In this document: one piece after another, positions 10,421 to 19,051 of the stretch
Numbering within the stretch: position 1 is the stretch's first letter
How the letters are laid out: every line of letters starts with the position of its first letter
NCBI GenBank assembly: GCA_019163335.1
Contig: JAFLKM010000025.1
Span: 1 to 64,000 of the forward strand
Origin: Desulfobulbaceae bacterium
GTDB lineage: Bacteria; Desulfobacterota; Desulfobulbia; Desulfobulbales; Desulfocapsaceae
Reading direction: 5' to 3'
Length of the DNA stretch: 64,000 nucleotides
The notes under the pieces: generated by a model
Database searches by the model: none
The model's input: only the letters and a program-made list of their open reading frames with translations
What the model was told of the DNA's origin: nothing
Made by a program: the position numbers and the translations under genes

Positions 10421-10689
10421 GGGGTTTCCTTGGAAGAGGGTTCTTTTTGGCGAATGTAGGACGTGCCGGCATATTTTATTGCGTGCTGCATTTTTGTTTG
10501 TTCCACAACCTTGTGGACATCGGCCATGCATCAGCGGCCTTTAGGGTTGGTCTCCTTGCATCGGCAGTTTCCGGCCTTCTTTTCAGCCATTATTTTTTCC
10601 ATGATGAGGGAGCGCCCGTTATGCGCTATGACATCATCCGTAATATCTTCAGATGTGTATGAAAAACAATGACAAATTGTGTCCTGCAC
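10417..10689 (-). CDS. Candidate selenocysteine-containing BFD/CopZ-like [2Fe-2S] protein (TGA at 10531-10533 read as Sec)
   Basis: GTG start at 10689 with AAGGAG upstream; MQDTICHCFSYTSEDITDDVIAHNGRSLIMEKIMAEKKAGNCRCKETNPKGRUCMADVHKVVEQTKMQHAIKYAGTSYIRQKEPSSKETP*; final TGA overlaps next ATG (ATGA); hairpin TCCACA-AGGT-TGTGGA after the internal TGA. Confidence 0.75.
10502..10517 (-). promoter_or_regulatory. bSECIS-like hairpin downstream of in-frame TGA
   Basis: 6-bp perfect stem, AGGU loop (G at loop position 2); loop begins 20 nt after the TGA on the minus strand. Confidence 0.6.
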
Positions 10690-10759
10690 TTCTTTGTCTC
10701 CTTGTAGTGGTTTTTTAACAGTCTTACGGTGATGATCGCTGCTGCCTTGGGGAAGGGTT

Positions 10760-10999
10760 TTATGCTGTAAGCCAGGACAAGATCTCTTTTTTAGTCGGGA
10801 CCTTGCCGACACATTTGATCTGGCCATCGATCACCACCGCAGGCGTTGAGAAAATTCCAAGCATTGCGATTTCCCTGAAATCCGAAACCTTGCTGACGAC
10901 AGCCTCTTTTCCGCTCTCGGTCAGGGTCTCCTTGACCAGACGTTCCACTTCGTGACATTTTGCACAGCCTGGGCCGCACACCTTGATTTCCATTCTCAT
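10760..10999 (-). CDS. Small thioredoxin-like protein (MTH895/redox-active disulfide protein type)
   Basis: MEIKVCGPGCAKCHEVERLVKETL...GIFSTPAVVIDGQIKCVGKVPTKKEI. Confidence 0.9.
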   Translation of the reverse strand: MRMEIKVCGPGCAKCHEVERLVKETLTESGKEAVVSKVSDFREIAMLGIFSTPAVVIDGQIKCVGKVPTKKEILSWLTA

Positions 11000-11027
11000 G
11001 TTCTCCTGTTTTGTGATTGAAAGTAAG

Positions 11028-11462
11028 TTAACTTAAATCCTCGCGGAGCGTTTTGATGAAATCCCTGATTTCATCCCGGACCCGACGATAATGCACCAGC
11101 GCCTCTTCTTCACTGCCCGCACCTTCAGCCAGTTTCGGTGGATCGTCAAAGCCGCGATGAATTACTCTGGTCCTTGCTGGAAAGAAAGGGCAGTTTTCAT
11201 CGGCATTGCCGCAAACGGTGATGACAAAATCAAATTCCAGATCGCCCATCTCGGCAGTGGTTTTAGAAAAGTGGGAGGCGATATCAATCCCGATCTCGGC
11301 CATGACCTTGACGGCCAGGGGGTTGAGCCCGTGTTTTTCAATCCCTGCTGAGGCGCAGTCAAAGCGGTTGGACAGGAGGTGACGGCACCAGCCTTCCGCC
11401 ATCTGGCTGCGGCAGGAGTTGCCGGTGCAGAGAAAAAGAATTGTGGCCTTGCTGGTTTCCAT
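11028..11462 (-). CDS. arsC: Arsenate reductase, low-molecular-weight phosphatase-like (ArsC)
   Basis: ILFLCTGNSCRSQMAEGWCRHLL P-loop; TVCGNADENCPFFPARTRVIHRGFDDPPK; start at METSKATIL. Confidence 0.92.
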   Translation of the reverse strand: METSKATILFLCTGNSCRSQMAEGWCRHLLSNRFDCASAGIEKHGLNPLAVKVMAEIGIDIASHFSKTTAEMGDLEFDFVITVCGNADENCPFFPARTRVIHRGFDDPPKLAEGAGSEEEALVHYRRVRDEIRDFIKTLREDLS

Positions 11463-11466
11463 TTTG

Positions 11467-12555
11467 TTACTCCTTGCAGGTGACATGACAGACGCCGGTG
11501 AGTGTTTCCTTGGCAAAGGGGAAATACTTTTTCTTGAAATAGAGGGCTGCATGCACCAGGGCCAGGAGCACCGGTACTTCGACCAGCGGGCCGATGACCG
11601 CAGCAAAGGCCTGGCCGGAATCGATACCGAACACGGCGATGGCCACGGCGATGGCAAGCTCAAAGTTGTTGGAGGCGGCGGTAAAGGAAAGGGTGGCCGA
11701 CTGTTCGTAGGTGGCTCCGGCCTTCATGGAGAGGAAAAAAGAGGCCAGGAACATCACCAGGAAGTAGATGGTGAGTGGAATGGCGATGCGAATGACATCC
11801 AGGGGGAGTTGGACAATGTATTCGCCCTTGAGGGAAAACATGACCAGAATGGTGAGGAGCAGAAAAATCAAAGTGAGGGGGCTGATTCTTGGGATCAGCT
11901 TTTCCTGATACCAGGTCTCGCCCTTGAGTCTGATGCCCACAAACCGGGTCAGCATGCCGGCGATGAATGGGATGCCGAGATAGATGAAAACCGACTGGGC
12001 GATCTGTCCCATGGAGATGGCAACCACTGAGCTTTCAATATTCAGCCAGCCGGGAATGATGGTGATGAAGAGCCAGGCATACAAAGAGAAGAATAGTACC
12101 TGGAAGATGGAGTTGAAGGCGACAAGCCCAGCGCAGTATTCCCGGTCGCCATCGGCCAGATCATTCCAGACGATGACCATGGCGATGCAGCGGGCAAGGC
12201 CGATGAGAATCAGCCCCACCATGTATTCGTGATGACCGGAAAGAAAGGTGATGGCCAGCCCGAACATCAGAATCGGCCCGATCAGCCAGTTCTGCACCAG
12301 GGAGAGCAGGAGCACCCTGGTATTCCTGAAGACCTCGTGCAGTTTTTCGTAGCGGACCTTGGCAAGCGGTGGATACATCATGACGATCAGGCCGATGGCG
12401 ATGGGAATATTAGTGGTGCCCACCTGGAAAGAGTTGATCAAATCACGAACGCCGGGGTCGAGGTAGCCCACAGCAACGCCGATAAACATTGCCAGGAAGA
12501 TCCACAGGGTGAGAAAGCGGTCAAGAAAGCCAAGCTTTTTTCCGTTGTCAGCCAT
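11467..12555 (-). CDS. acr3: Arsenite efflux permease, Acr3 family
   Basis: [35 protein letters not shown] and [24 protein letters not shown]; start at [10 protein letters not shown]. Confidence 0.93.
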   Translation of the reverse strand: MADNGKKLGFLDRFLTLWIFLAMFIGVAVGYLDPGVRDLINSFQVGTTNIPIAIGLIVMMYPPLAKVRYEKLHEVFRNTRVLLLSLVQNWLIGPILMFGLAITFLSGHHEYMVGLILIGLARCIAMVIVWNDLADGDREYCAGLVAFNSIFQVLFFSLYAWLFITIIPGWLNIESSVVAISMGQIAQSVFIYLGIPFIAGMLTRFVGIRLKGETWYQEKLIPRISPLTLIFLLLTILVMFSLKGEYIVQLPLDVIRIAIPLTIYFLVMFLASFFLSMKAGATYEQSATLSFTAASNNFELAIAVAIAVFGIDSGQAFAAVIGPLVEVPVLLALVHAALYFKKKYFPFAKETLTGVCHVTCKE

Positions 12556-12596
12556 GGGAATGTCTCCTGGAAGATGTTTGATGGAAGCGTGCCGGA

Positions 12597-12944
12597 TTAT
12601 GGACAGGCAGTCTTGTTTTTGAGGATCAGGAAGGCAGCAAGTTTTCCTTGGTCTTCCATGCCCTGGGGAAGGATAACAAGTTCGCGCACAAGCAGTGCCA
12701 GTGCCTGCTGTTGGAGGCTGCTGTTGACGCCGGTCAACCGATAATACATCCACAGCCCCTGCCGCCTCCCTTCCACCCAGCCGGCATTGCGCAGGGCGCC
12801 AAGGTGCCTGGAAACTGTGGACTGGGGCAGGTCAAGGACTGCCATCAAGTCGCAGACGCAACGCTCGCCGTCGGTGAGCAGGGCGAGAATACGCAGGCGG
12901 ATTGGTTCGGAAAGGGCCTTGAAGAGCTGTGCCGTTTGGTTCAT
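12597..12944 (-). CDS. arsR: ArsR-family transcriptional regulator
   Basis: [51 protein letters not shown]; start at MNQTAQLF. Confidence 0.93.
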   Translation of the reverse strand: MNQTAQLFKALSEPIRLRILALLTDGERCVCDLMAVLDLPQSTVSRHLGALRNAGWVEGRRQGLWMYYRLTGVNSSLQQQALALLVRELVILPQGMEDQGKLAAFLILKNKTACP

Positions 12945-13165
12945 AATAATCCTTGTATCCGTATAAGCGGATGCAGTCAAGATGTTTTTTGGTGCAAAGG
13001 GGTAAGAATTCTATTTTAGACGGAGATGCTTCATGTTGCAATGCAGAGAGGGGGGCAAGGGGAACTACGGTGACTGAAACCTTCCAAGGAGGTGACTGCT
13101 TCCGGGTTGCACAGTATCGTTAGGGTTAGGGATGAACGCCATATTTCTGCTGCTGGAGTATGAGG

Positions 13166-15889
13166 TTAGTTTGCCTGGTCCGCATTCTTGTGGATGTTTG
13201 GAATCGGGCAGGAGATTACCATTTTTTCAAGTTTATCGAGGGTATAGGTTTTGTTCTTTTCTAAATCGATATGCTCGAGTTCAACCCTGATTTCAGAGTC
13301 GGTAAGGCTTGTGAAGGTGTTGAAGGCAGATGCTTCCAAATCGAAATGACGGCGTGCAAGGATGGCAAAGTCATTGCCGTAGGCCCTGAAAAGAAGGGTT
13401 TCTGGGTACCGGGCCTGGAGCTCGAGGGCAAAGTTCTGGAAAATACAGTTGCCCTGTTGCCAGCCTAACTGTTTATTATATTCCAGAAGATGCGTCAGGT
13501 GCAGGAGGTGCAGACAGCTGTATTCATGAAGATTCTGGTTGTTCTGCAAGAAAATCCGGAGGAAATCCTCATTATACAGTCCGGTGAGCCGGTCATTGAA
13601 AAAGTAGGAAAAACGTTTTTTCTCGATATCTGAAACAGGCGCCTGGTTGACGCTTATCGGCGGTGATGTCTGCTCCAGGGCCTTGACCGCCACGGCCACG
13701 ACGTCCGGGTTAAACTGGGTGCCGGAAAGAGAGCTCAGCTCGGCCAGGGCCTCGGCGATCTGTTTACGGGGTTTGTAGATACGGTTGGTGGTCATGGCGT
13801 CGAAGGCGTCGGCAACGGTCATGATGCGGGTGAGCAGGGGGATCTCCTCTCCTTTGAGTCCGTCCGGATAGCCCTTGCCGTCGTGGCGTTCATGGTGGTA
13901 TCGAATGATCTCGGCCAGATCCTTGTACATCTCGATATTGGACAGCATCTCGTAGCCGGCAGTGGCGTGCAGCTTGATCAGGTCATAGTCGAGACTGTCC
14001 AGTTTTCCGGGTTTGAGCAGTACCGAATCCGGGGTGGCGATCTTGCCGATATCATGCAGGATGGCGGCTTTGTAGAGTTTTCCGATATCCACGTCGGGAA
14101 GGTTCATGGCCTTGGCGATCTTTTGACAATAACGGGCCACGCGCTCGGTGTGACCGGCGGTATAGGTATCCCGCTGCTCGATCATGTTGACAAAGGTATA
14201 GATGGTCTCCTCATAATTGGCAGTGCGTTCGAAGGTCAGTCGGGCGATTTCGTCCCGGTGGCGAAAGGAGCCAATGGCAAAGCCAAGATCCCCGGCCAGC
14301 TCTTCCAGCATTGCCACTTCTTCCCGTTCAAATCCTTCCTTTAGCCAGGTGTATACCGTGAGGACGCCCAACGATTTAGCCGCCTGTCTGGCCCGCAGGG
14401 GAAGGGCAATGGCAGCCTGAAATCCATCGATTTCGGCCTGGTTCAACCAGGGGGTGAAATCTTCTTCATGAGCCCGGTCGCTGATGATCGTGCCGTCTTC
14501 GCGCAGACATCTGGCGGTTGGGCTGTGGAAAAACGGAAGGGCTGGATCATCAACGGCATAGGGTGGTGGCGCCAGGTATTTGTCGAAATTGTCGGGGCAG
14601 TAGATTTTGTAAATCTTTTCCTCTTCGAAAAGTCCAATCCAGGAAAAGCCGTAGTGTCCATGATGGACGAAGAGATCGCAGGACTGTTTGAGGAGGGTCT
14701 CGAGGTTGGGCGAGGTGATCAGTAATTTGTTGATATCGGCCACGGTCTGCAGGATTCCCTTGAGATAGATCTGCTGATCAAGCAGGGTGGTGATTTTTTC
14801 GGTACGCTGGGCCACTTTGGACTCAAGTGTCACATTCAGCCGCTCCACTTCCTGTTTTTTCTTGTGCAGGATACGATTGAGAAAAAGAACGTACCAAGAG
14901 GCGAAGATGACCAGCAGGACAGCCACGCTCAGAACGGCCAGCTGGCCCCAGTAGCGCCTGAGAACATCACGCAGAGAGAACTTGCCGTAGTCTTTGTAGG
15001 GGCCGATCTTGAGATCCAGCAGGCAGTCGTGCACGGGCTGGTAGTTCAAGGGGATGGTCCAGCCGGCGGTGTGGCTGGCGATGGCGGCCGGGTCATCACT
15101 TTCCATGGTCAGCAGGGCGCCTGCGACCAGACGGGAGAGGCGGTCGGGGGTAGTCTTGAGGGCGGCCATGGGCCATTCCGGATAGAGCTCGGTACTGAGG
15201 AGAAAGGGAAAGTCGCCCTTTGCCTGGGGATTCAAGATCTTGATTTGATCCAGCTGGATTACTCCCTCTTCAGCCATCCGCTCCAGAGTGTCGGTGCGGA
15301 CGGTGCCGGCGTCAACGGTGCCGGCAAGGATTGCCTTAATCACCCCTTCATGGGTCCCGCCATACTGGAGGGATGAAAAGCCGGAGGATGGGTCAATCTT
15401 TTGTTTGAACAGCTCGCGCCAGGCCACGATCCAGCCGCCAAAGGAGAGTGAGTCCACTGCCATAAAGGATTTGTTGCGGAGGTCGGCAAGGGAGTTGATG
15501 TCGTGGCGGTCAGCCATGGTACAAATAACACCGCCAAAGGTAGTGGTCTGCCGGCCGGGAAGATCCTGGTTGATCAGGGTTGCGATGCGGCTGACCCCGT
15601 AGAGTTTTTCCATTTCGACATACATCGCAGAGTTTGTCAGGATAAAATCCACCCGGCCATCCTGTATGGCCTCATGAATCTCCTTGAACCCCAAAGGGAC
15701 GAGCGTGAAGTGGGTATCAGGGATTCTGGAGGTAAGATAGTCGGCCGTTGCCGACCATCTCTTTACGTCAACTTCATCTCCGCTTTTGGCAAGGATGCCG
15801 ATGGACAGACTCTGGGGTGTGGCCCACAGCAGAAGTGGCGCGAACAAAAGCGCGAGCAGAAGGAGGGTTGATCGGGCAATACCAGCCAT
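13166..15889 (-). CDS. PhnD-like periplasmic binding domain + TM + GAF + HD-GYP + degenerate GGDEF signalling protein
   Basis: SIGILAKSGDEVDVKRWSATADYL; HDIGKIATPDSVLLKPGKL; HHERHDGKGYPDGLKGEEIPLLTRIMTVADAFDAMT; C-terminal FFNDRLTGLYNEDFL / FRAYGNDFAIL. Confidence 0.88.
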   Translation of the reverse strand: MAGIARSTLLLLALLFAPLLLWATPQSLSIGILAKSGDEVDVKRWSATADYLTSRIPDTHFTLVPLGFKEIHEAIQDGRVDFILTNSAMYVEMEKLYGVSRIATLINQDLPGRQTTTFGGVICTMADRHDINSLADLRNKSFMAVDSLSFGGWIVAWRELFKQKIDPSSGFSSLQYGGTHEGVIKAILAGTVDAGTVRTDTLERMAEEGVIQLDQIKILNPQAKGDFPFLLSTELYPEWPMAALKTTPDRLSRLVAGALLTMESDDPAAIASHTAGWTIPLNYQPVHDCLLDLKIGPYKDYGKFSLRDVLRRYWGQLAVLSVAVLLVIFASWYVLFLNRILHKKKQEVERLNVTLESKVAQRTEKITTLLDQQIYLKGILQTVADINKLLITSPNLETLLKQSCDLFVHHGHYGFSWIGLFEEEKIYKIYCPDNFDKYLAPPPYAVDDPALPFFHSPTARCLREDGTIISDRAHEEDFTPWLNQAEIDGFQAAIALPLRARQAAKSLGVLTVYTWLKEGFEREEVAMLEELAGDLGFAIGSFRHRDEIARLTFERTANYEETIYTFVNMIEQRDTYTAGHTERVARYCQKIAKAMNLPDVDIGKLYKAAILHDIGKIATPDSVLLKPGKLDSLDYDLIKLHATAGYEMLSNIEMYKDLAEIIRYHHERHDGKGYPDGLKGEEIPLLTRIMTVADAFDAMTTNRIYKPRKQIAEALAELSSLSGTQFNPDVVAVAVKALEQTSPPISVNQAPVSDIEKKRFSYFFNDRLTGLYNEDFLRIFLQNNQNLHEYSCLHLLHLTHLLEYNKQLGWQQGNCIFQNFALELQARYPETLLFRAYGNDFAILARRHFDLEASAFNTFTSLTDSEIRVELEHIDLEKNKTYTLDKLEKMVISCPIPNIHKNADQAN
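14700..15211 (-). repeat. Approx. 512-bp segment apparently identical to 17499-18010 (paralog copy)
   Basis: Line-by-line comparison at constant offset of 2799 bp; mismatches at 14699/17498 and 15212/18011 bound the block. Confidence 0.85.
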
Positions 15890-15949
15890 TTTTTACCGGG
15901 GAAAAGGATGGGGAATCATGGTGAAGAAAGCCTCAAGGCAACACGGTGA

Positions 15950-18709
15950 TTATACCCCTGCTGCCGCCTCAGTGTCGCGCCATTGTCGGGGTATAGCGGG
16001 TGCTTGCGAAGAGATTACCATTTTTTCAAGCTTATCAAGGGTGTAGATTTTATGTTCTTCAAAATCAATATGCTGGACGTCCACCGTGATCTCTGAGCCG
16101 GCGATGCTCGTGAAGGAATTAAAGGTCGTTGCATCCACGTCGATATGTTTTCGGGTGAGGATGGCGAAATCATTCCCGTAGGCTCTGAAAAGGAGGGCCT
16201 CGGGGTAGCGGGCCTGGAGTTCGACGGCAAAATTGAGGAAGATGCGATTGCCCTGCTCCCAGCCCCTTTGCTTATTGTACTCGAGGACGTCCACGAGATG
16301 CAGGGTGTGCAGACAGCTGTATTCCTGGAGGTTCTCGTTGTTCTGCAGGAAAATCCGCAGATAATCCTCGTTGTACAGCCCGGTGAGTCGGTCATTGAAG
16401 AAGTAGGAAAAGCGTTTTATCTCAATATCTGTACTCGGCTCCTGAGTAACACTCAAGGGCGGTGGCGTTTCGGCCAGGGCCTTCACCGCCACGGCCACGA
16501 CGTCCGGGTTAAACTGGGTGCCGGAAAGAGAGCTCAGCTCGGCCAGGGCCTCGGCGATCTGTTTACGGGGTTTGTAGATACGGTTGGTGGTCATGGCGTC
16601 GAAGGCGTCGGCGACGGTCATGATACGGGTGAGCAGGGGGATCTCCTCTCCCTTGAGTCCGGCCGGATAGCCTTTGCCGTCATGGCGTTCATGGTGGTAT
16701 CGGATGATCTCGGCCAGATCTTTGTACATCTCGATGTTGGACAGCATCTCATAGCCGGCGGTGGCGTGCAGCTTGATCAGGTCATAATCGAGACTGTTCA
16801 ATTTTCCCGGTTTGAGCAGAACCGAATCCGGGGTGGCGATCTTGCCGATATCATGGAGGATGGCTGCCCGGTAGAGTCTGTCAATGTCTTTGCTGGAAAC
16901 ACCCATGGCCGCCGCGATCTTCTGACAATAACGGGCCACGCGCTCGGTGTGGCCTGCGGTATAGGTGTCGCGTTGTTCAATCATGTAGACAAAGGAGTAG
17001 ATGGTCTCTTCATAATTGGCTGTGCGTTCGACGGTCAGTCGAGAAATTTCGCTCCGATGGCGAAAGGAGTCGATGGCAAAGCCAAGATCCCCGGCCAGCT
17101 CTTCCAGCATGGCAATCTCTTCCGATTCAAAGCCCTCCTTCAGCCAGGTGTAGACGGTGAGGGTCCCGATGGATTTGGCTGCCTGTTTGGCCCGCAGGGG
17201 AAGGGCAATGGCGGCTTGAAATCCTGCTAACCTGGTCTGATTGCGCCAGGGGGTAAAATCTTCTTCATGGCTGCAATGACTGATGACGATTCTGTCTTCG
17301 AGGAGACATCTCACCGTCGGACTGTTGTAAAAGGGAAGCTCCGGATCATTGATGGCATAGGGCGGAGGGGACAGGTATTTCTCAAAATTGCTGGGGCTGA
17401 AGATCGTGTTGATCTGGTCATTTTCCAGCAGGCCAATCCAGGAAAATCCATAGTGTCCATGCTGGACGAAGAGGTCGCAGGATTGCCTGAGGAGGGTTTC
17501 GAGGTTGGGCGAGGTGATCAGTAATTTGTTGATATCGGCCACGGTCTGCAGGATTCCCTTGAGATAGATCTGCTGATCAAGCAGGGTGGTGATTTTTTCG
17601 GTACGCTGGGCCACTTTGGACTCAAGTGTCACATTCAGCCGCTCCACTTCCTGTTTTTTCTTGTGCAGGATACGATTGAGAAAAAGAACGTACCAAGAGG
17701 CGAAGATGACCAGCAGGACAGCCACGCTCAGAACGGCCAGCTGGCCCCAGTAGCGCCTGAGAACATCACGCAGAGAGAACTTGCCGTAGTCTTTGTAGGG
17801 GCCGATCTTGAGATCCAGCAGGCAGTCGTGCACGGGCTGGTAGTTCAAGGGGATGGTCCAGCCGGCGGTGTGGCTGGCGATGGCGGCCGGGTCATCACTT
17901 TCCATGGTCAGCAGGGCGCCTGCGACCAGACGGGAGAGGCGGTCGGGGGTAGTCTTGAGGGCGGCCATGGGCCATTCCGGATAGAGCTCGGTACTGAGGA
18001 GAAAGGGAAAATCGCTTTGTGGAGGCTGATTCAGCACCTTGATCTGATCCAGCCGGATCGTTCCTTCTTCGGCCATCCGCTCCAAAGTGTCGGTGCGGAC
18101 GGAGCCGGCGTCAACGGTTCCGGCGAGCACTGCCTTGACCACCCCGTCATGGGTGCCGGCATACTGGAGAGAGGAAAAATCGGTAAAAGGATCGATATCT
18201 TGCCGGAAGAACTCGCGCCAGGCGGCAATCCATCCTCCCAAGGAAAGGGGGTCCACCGCCATGAAGGTTTTGTTTTTAAGGTCGCCAAGGGTGTTGATTT
18301 CGTGGCGATCAGCCTTGGTGAAGATAACACCACCAATGGTGGTTGTCTGCTGGCAGTCGCCGTTCAGCTGGCAGGGGAGATTTTGATTGATCAGGGTGGC
18401 GATGCGGCTGACCCCGAAGAGTTTTTCCAGCTCCACATAGGTGACCTCATTGGTCAGGATGAAATCCACCCGGCCCTGTTGGGTTGCGTAATGCACCTCG
18501 TTGAATTCCAGAGGAAGGATGGTGAAGTGGTACTCAGGAATTTTCTTCGAGAGGTAGTCTGCCGTTGGCAGCCACTTTTGAATATTAAATTCTTCTCCAC
18601 TCCTGGCGAGGACACCGATGGAAATTGTTTTGGGGGAAGCCCACAGCGAATTGGATGTGAACAGGAGAGAAAAAAGAAAAAAACAATAGATTCGGAGAAT
18701 GACAGTCAT
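15950..18709 (-). CDS. Paralog of 13166-15889: PhnD-like + TM + GAF + HD-GYP + degenerate GGDEF
   Basis: Same architecture; start at MTVILRIYCFFL; long near-identical stretches with the downstream gene. Confidence 0.87.
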   Translation of the reverse strand: MTVILRIYCFFLFSLLFTSNSLWASPKTISIGVLARSGEEFNIQKWLPTADYLSKKIPEYHFTILPLEFNEVHYATQQGRVDFILTNEVTYVELEKLFGVSRIATLINQNLPCQLNGDCQQTTTIGGVIFTKADRHEINTLGDLKNKTFMAVDPLSLGGWIAAWREFFRQDIDPFTDFSSLQYAGTHDGVVKAVLAGTVDAGSVRTDTLERMAEEGTIRLDQIKVLNQPPQSDFPFLLSTELYPEWPMAALKTTPDRLSRLVAGALLTMESDDPAAIASHTAGWTIPLNYQPVHDCLLDLKIGPYKDYGKFSLRDVLRRYWGQLAVLSVAVLLVIFASWYVLFLNRILHKKKQEVERLNVTLESKVAQRTEKITTLLDQQIYLKGILQTVADINKLLITSPNLETLLRQSCDLFVQHGHYGFSWIGLLENDQINTIFSPSNFEKYLSPPPYAINDPELPFYNSPTVRCLLEDRIVISHCSHEEDFTPWRNQTRLAGFQAAIALPLRAKQAAKSIGTLTVYTWLKEGFESEEIAMLEELAGDLGFAIDSFRHRSEISRLTVERTANYEETIYSFVYMIEQRDTYTAGHTERVARYCQKIAAAMGVSSKDIDRLYRAAILHDIGKIATPDSVLLKPGKLNSLDYDLIKLHATAGYEMLSNIEMYKDLAEIIRYHHERHDGKGYPAGLKGEEIPLLTRIMTVADAFDAMTTNRIYKPRKQIAEALAELSSLSGTQFNPDVVAVAVKALAETPPPLSVTQEPSTDIEIKRFSYFFNDRLTGLYNEDYLRIFLQNNENLQEYSCLHTLHLVDVLEYNKQRGWEQGNRIFLNFAVELQARYPEALLFRAYGNDFAILTRKHIDVDATTFNSFTSIAGSEITVDVQHIDFEEHKIYTLDKLEKMVISSQAPAIPRQWRDTEAAAGV
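17499..18010 (-). repeat. Approx. 512-bp segment apparently identical to 14700-15211
   Basis: See partner repeat. Confidence 0.85.
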
Positions 18710-18912
18710 AATTTGCCGAGGGGAAAACGTGATTGAGAGTAAATGCAACCGGGGGTCAGGCAAGACTGAAGGGAGTCAAACAGGGTCTCAGGCTGAAAGA
18801 TGAAGGACCTCGGGAGTCGGGCTCGTCCGGTGCGAATGACCGACGTTCCTTCTGTCTCCCGTCTTCATACTGCTGTTTTCTCCCTTAAGTCTTCAAATTT
18901 AAGCATTTTCAA

Positions 18913-18988
18913 CCCCGATGAAAGGGATAAGTGCCTTTCGCAGAGTATTTTCTTGCAAAAAAAAACAAGAAAATACTCTGTAAGGCTC
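18913..18988 (-). repeat. Dispersed bipartite-hairpin element, copy 1
   Basis: Minus strand: GAGCCTTACAGAGTATTTTCTTGTTTTTTTTTGCAAGAAAATACTCTGCGAAAGGCACTTATCCCTTTCATCGGGG; closely matches 26807-26880. Confidence 0.8.
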
Positions 18989-19051
18989 TAATTATAGCAC
19001 AAGCGGGAAACAGATGTCCATGTGGAATCAGAAACCCGGTTTGTGCACTTC

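Noticed and set aside
10421-10531. N-terminal extension of the exported thioredoxin ORF (MHGRCPQGCGTNKNAAR...)
   Set aside because: Signal peptide and SD support the start at 10420; the extension overlaps the C-terminus of the upstream small gene in another frame.
10531-10827. ORF track CDS of 98 aa ending at TGA 10531
   Set aside because: Conserved-looking domain continues through the TGA and the N-terminal ~45 residues precede a better GTG/SD start; treated as part of the candidate Sec protein instead.
16145-17230. 361-aa plus-strand ORF and the similar ORF at 17663-18736
   Set aside because: Shadow ORFs opposite the PhnD/HD-GYP paralogs; their mutual similarity only reflects the gene duplication.
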